From an uncultured Coriobacteriales bacterium (lineage in GTDB: Bacteria > Actinomycetota > Coriobacteriia > Coriobacteriales > Atopobiaceae), in contig CAMZCV010000076.1 of assembly GCA_947305035.1 (NCBI GenBank), positions 1-5,818 on the forward strand: DNA of 5,818 bases, in the 5' to 3' direction. The notes below the pieces were generated by a model. The model was given only the letters and a program-made list of their open reading frames with translations, did not search any database and was not told the DNA's origin. Every line of letters begins with the position of its first letter. The stretch's first letter is position 1. Made by a program: the position numbers and the translations under genes. Below are positions 5,350 through 5,818 of the stretch, piece after piece.

Positions 5350-5354
5350 GGAGG
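5350..5354 (+). promoter_or_regulatory. selD ribosome binding site
   Basis: GGAGG directly abuts ATG 5355 and is 3 bases from ATG 5358. The spacing favours 5358, although short in either case. The site follows the second palindromic repeat by 5 bases, so hairpin formation could influence its access. Confidence 0.55.
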
Positions 5355-5357
5355 ATG

Positions 5358-5818
5358 ATGGACGATATCAAACTGACCAAGCTCCCCTCGTGCGCGGGCT
5401 GCGGTGCGAAGGTTGGCGCGGGCGTGCTCGCCCAGCTCCTCTCCGATCTGCCCGTCAAGCGCGACCCCAGGCTCATCGTGGGCTTCGACAAAAGCGACGA
5501 CGCGGCGGTCTACCAGCTCACTGACGACCTTGCCATGGTCATGACCTGCGATTTCTTCCCTCCCATCGCAGACGACCCCTACACGTACGGCGCAATCGCC
5601 GCCGCAAACGCGCTCTCCGACATCTACGCCATGGGCGGAGAGCCCACCATCGCGCTCAACATCATGGCTGTTCCCGAATCCATGCCGAAGGAGGTTGTGC
5701 ACGAGATTCTGCGCGGCGGCTACGAGAAGGTTGCCGAGGCGGGAGCTTCCATCGCTGGCGGCCACTCGATTTACGACGAGGAGCCCAAATACGGGCTTGC
5801 GGTCACCGGCCTCGTCGA
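5358..5818 (+). CDS. selD: Selenide, water dikinase (selenophosphate synthetase), 3' end beyond window
   Basis: SelD makes selenophosphate from selenide and ATP, the selenium donor for selenocysteine, selenouridine and the molybdenum-hydroxylase cofactor. About 153 of roughly 345 residues are present. Hallmarks: LTKLPSCAGCGAKVGAG with the catalytic Cys15 and Lys18 (equivalents of E. coli Cys17 and Lys20), VGFDKSDDAAVY with metal-binding Asp residues near 47-48, TCDFFPPIADDPYTYG with Asp65, AAANALSDIYAMGG, and GGHS near 134-137. The catalytic position is an ordinary TGC cysteine codon, so this is the Cys form of SelD. I use ATG 5358 because GGAGG (5350-5354) touches ATG 5355. It is the fifth operon gene, 40 bases past yqeB with two hairpin repeats between, so its expression relative to the upstream genes may be set by them. 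The frame is open to the window edge. Confidence 0.97.
   Translation, partial: MDDIKLTKLPSCAGCGAKVGAGVLAQLLSDLPVKRDPRLIVGFDKSDDAAVYQLTDDLAMVMTCDFFPPIADDPYTYGAIAAANALSDIYAMGGEPTIALNIMAVPESMPKEVVHEILRGGYEKVAEAGASIAGGHSIYDEEPKYGLAVTGLV

Noticed and set aside
5400..5402. Selenocysteine form of SelD
   Set aside because: The catalytic codon is TGC (Cys), not TGA.

Overview
The window is high-GC bacterial DNA with strong G/C bias at third codon positions in most genes. Its gene content matches the selenium-cofactor loci known from Firmicutes and Coriobacteriia. A Coriobacteriia host (Collinsella-like) is my best guess, from the style of the proteins and base composition only; no rRNA or other marker gene is present to test it.

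Left edge (1-864). A + strand fragment of an exopolysaccharide/asparagine-synthetase type AsnB protein (1 to about 189) runs head-on into a - strand M18 aminopeptidase (from 738 down to about 190). Both genes lose their C-terminal halves at the same point, so this is a rearrangement breakpoint or an assembly chimera. The spacer 739-864 holds a candidate terminator for yqeC and an inverted repeat in the aminopeptidase promoter region.

Middle (865-2493). yqeC (-), a small two-helix membrane protein (+) starting 37 bases from it, and a histidine phosphatase (-) whose frame is interrupted by one TGA codon at 2182-2184. The spacer between the phosphatase and yedF (2371-2493) carries a perfect 11-bp inverted repeat that covers the best -10 box for the yedF operon.

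Right (2494-5818). A tightly packed + strand operon: yedF, an EF2568-type cysteine desulfurase, a DUF3343 small carrier-like protein, yqeB, and the start of selD (cut by the window end). The gaps are 13 bases, a 4-base ATGA overlap, 1 base, and 40 bases. Two tandem copies of a 32-bp palindromic repeat sit at the yqeB/selD junction and supply the last codons and stop of yqeB.

How the genes fit together: the cysteine desulfurase would mobilise S or Se from (seleno)cysteine. YedF (TusA-like plus DsrE-like) and the DUF3343 protein are plausible S/Se carriers. SelD makes selenophosphate. YqeB and YqeC belong to families tied by comparative genomics to the labile selenium cofactor of molybdenum hydroxylases, such as xanthine dehydrogenase and purine hydroxylase. 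The hydroxylase itself and the selenocysteine genes (selA, selB, selC) are not in the window.
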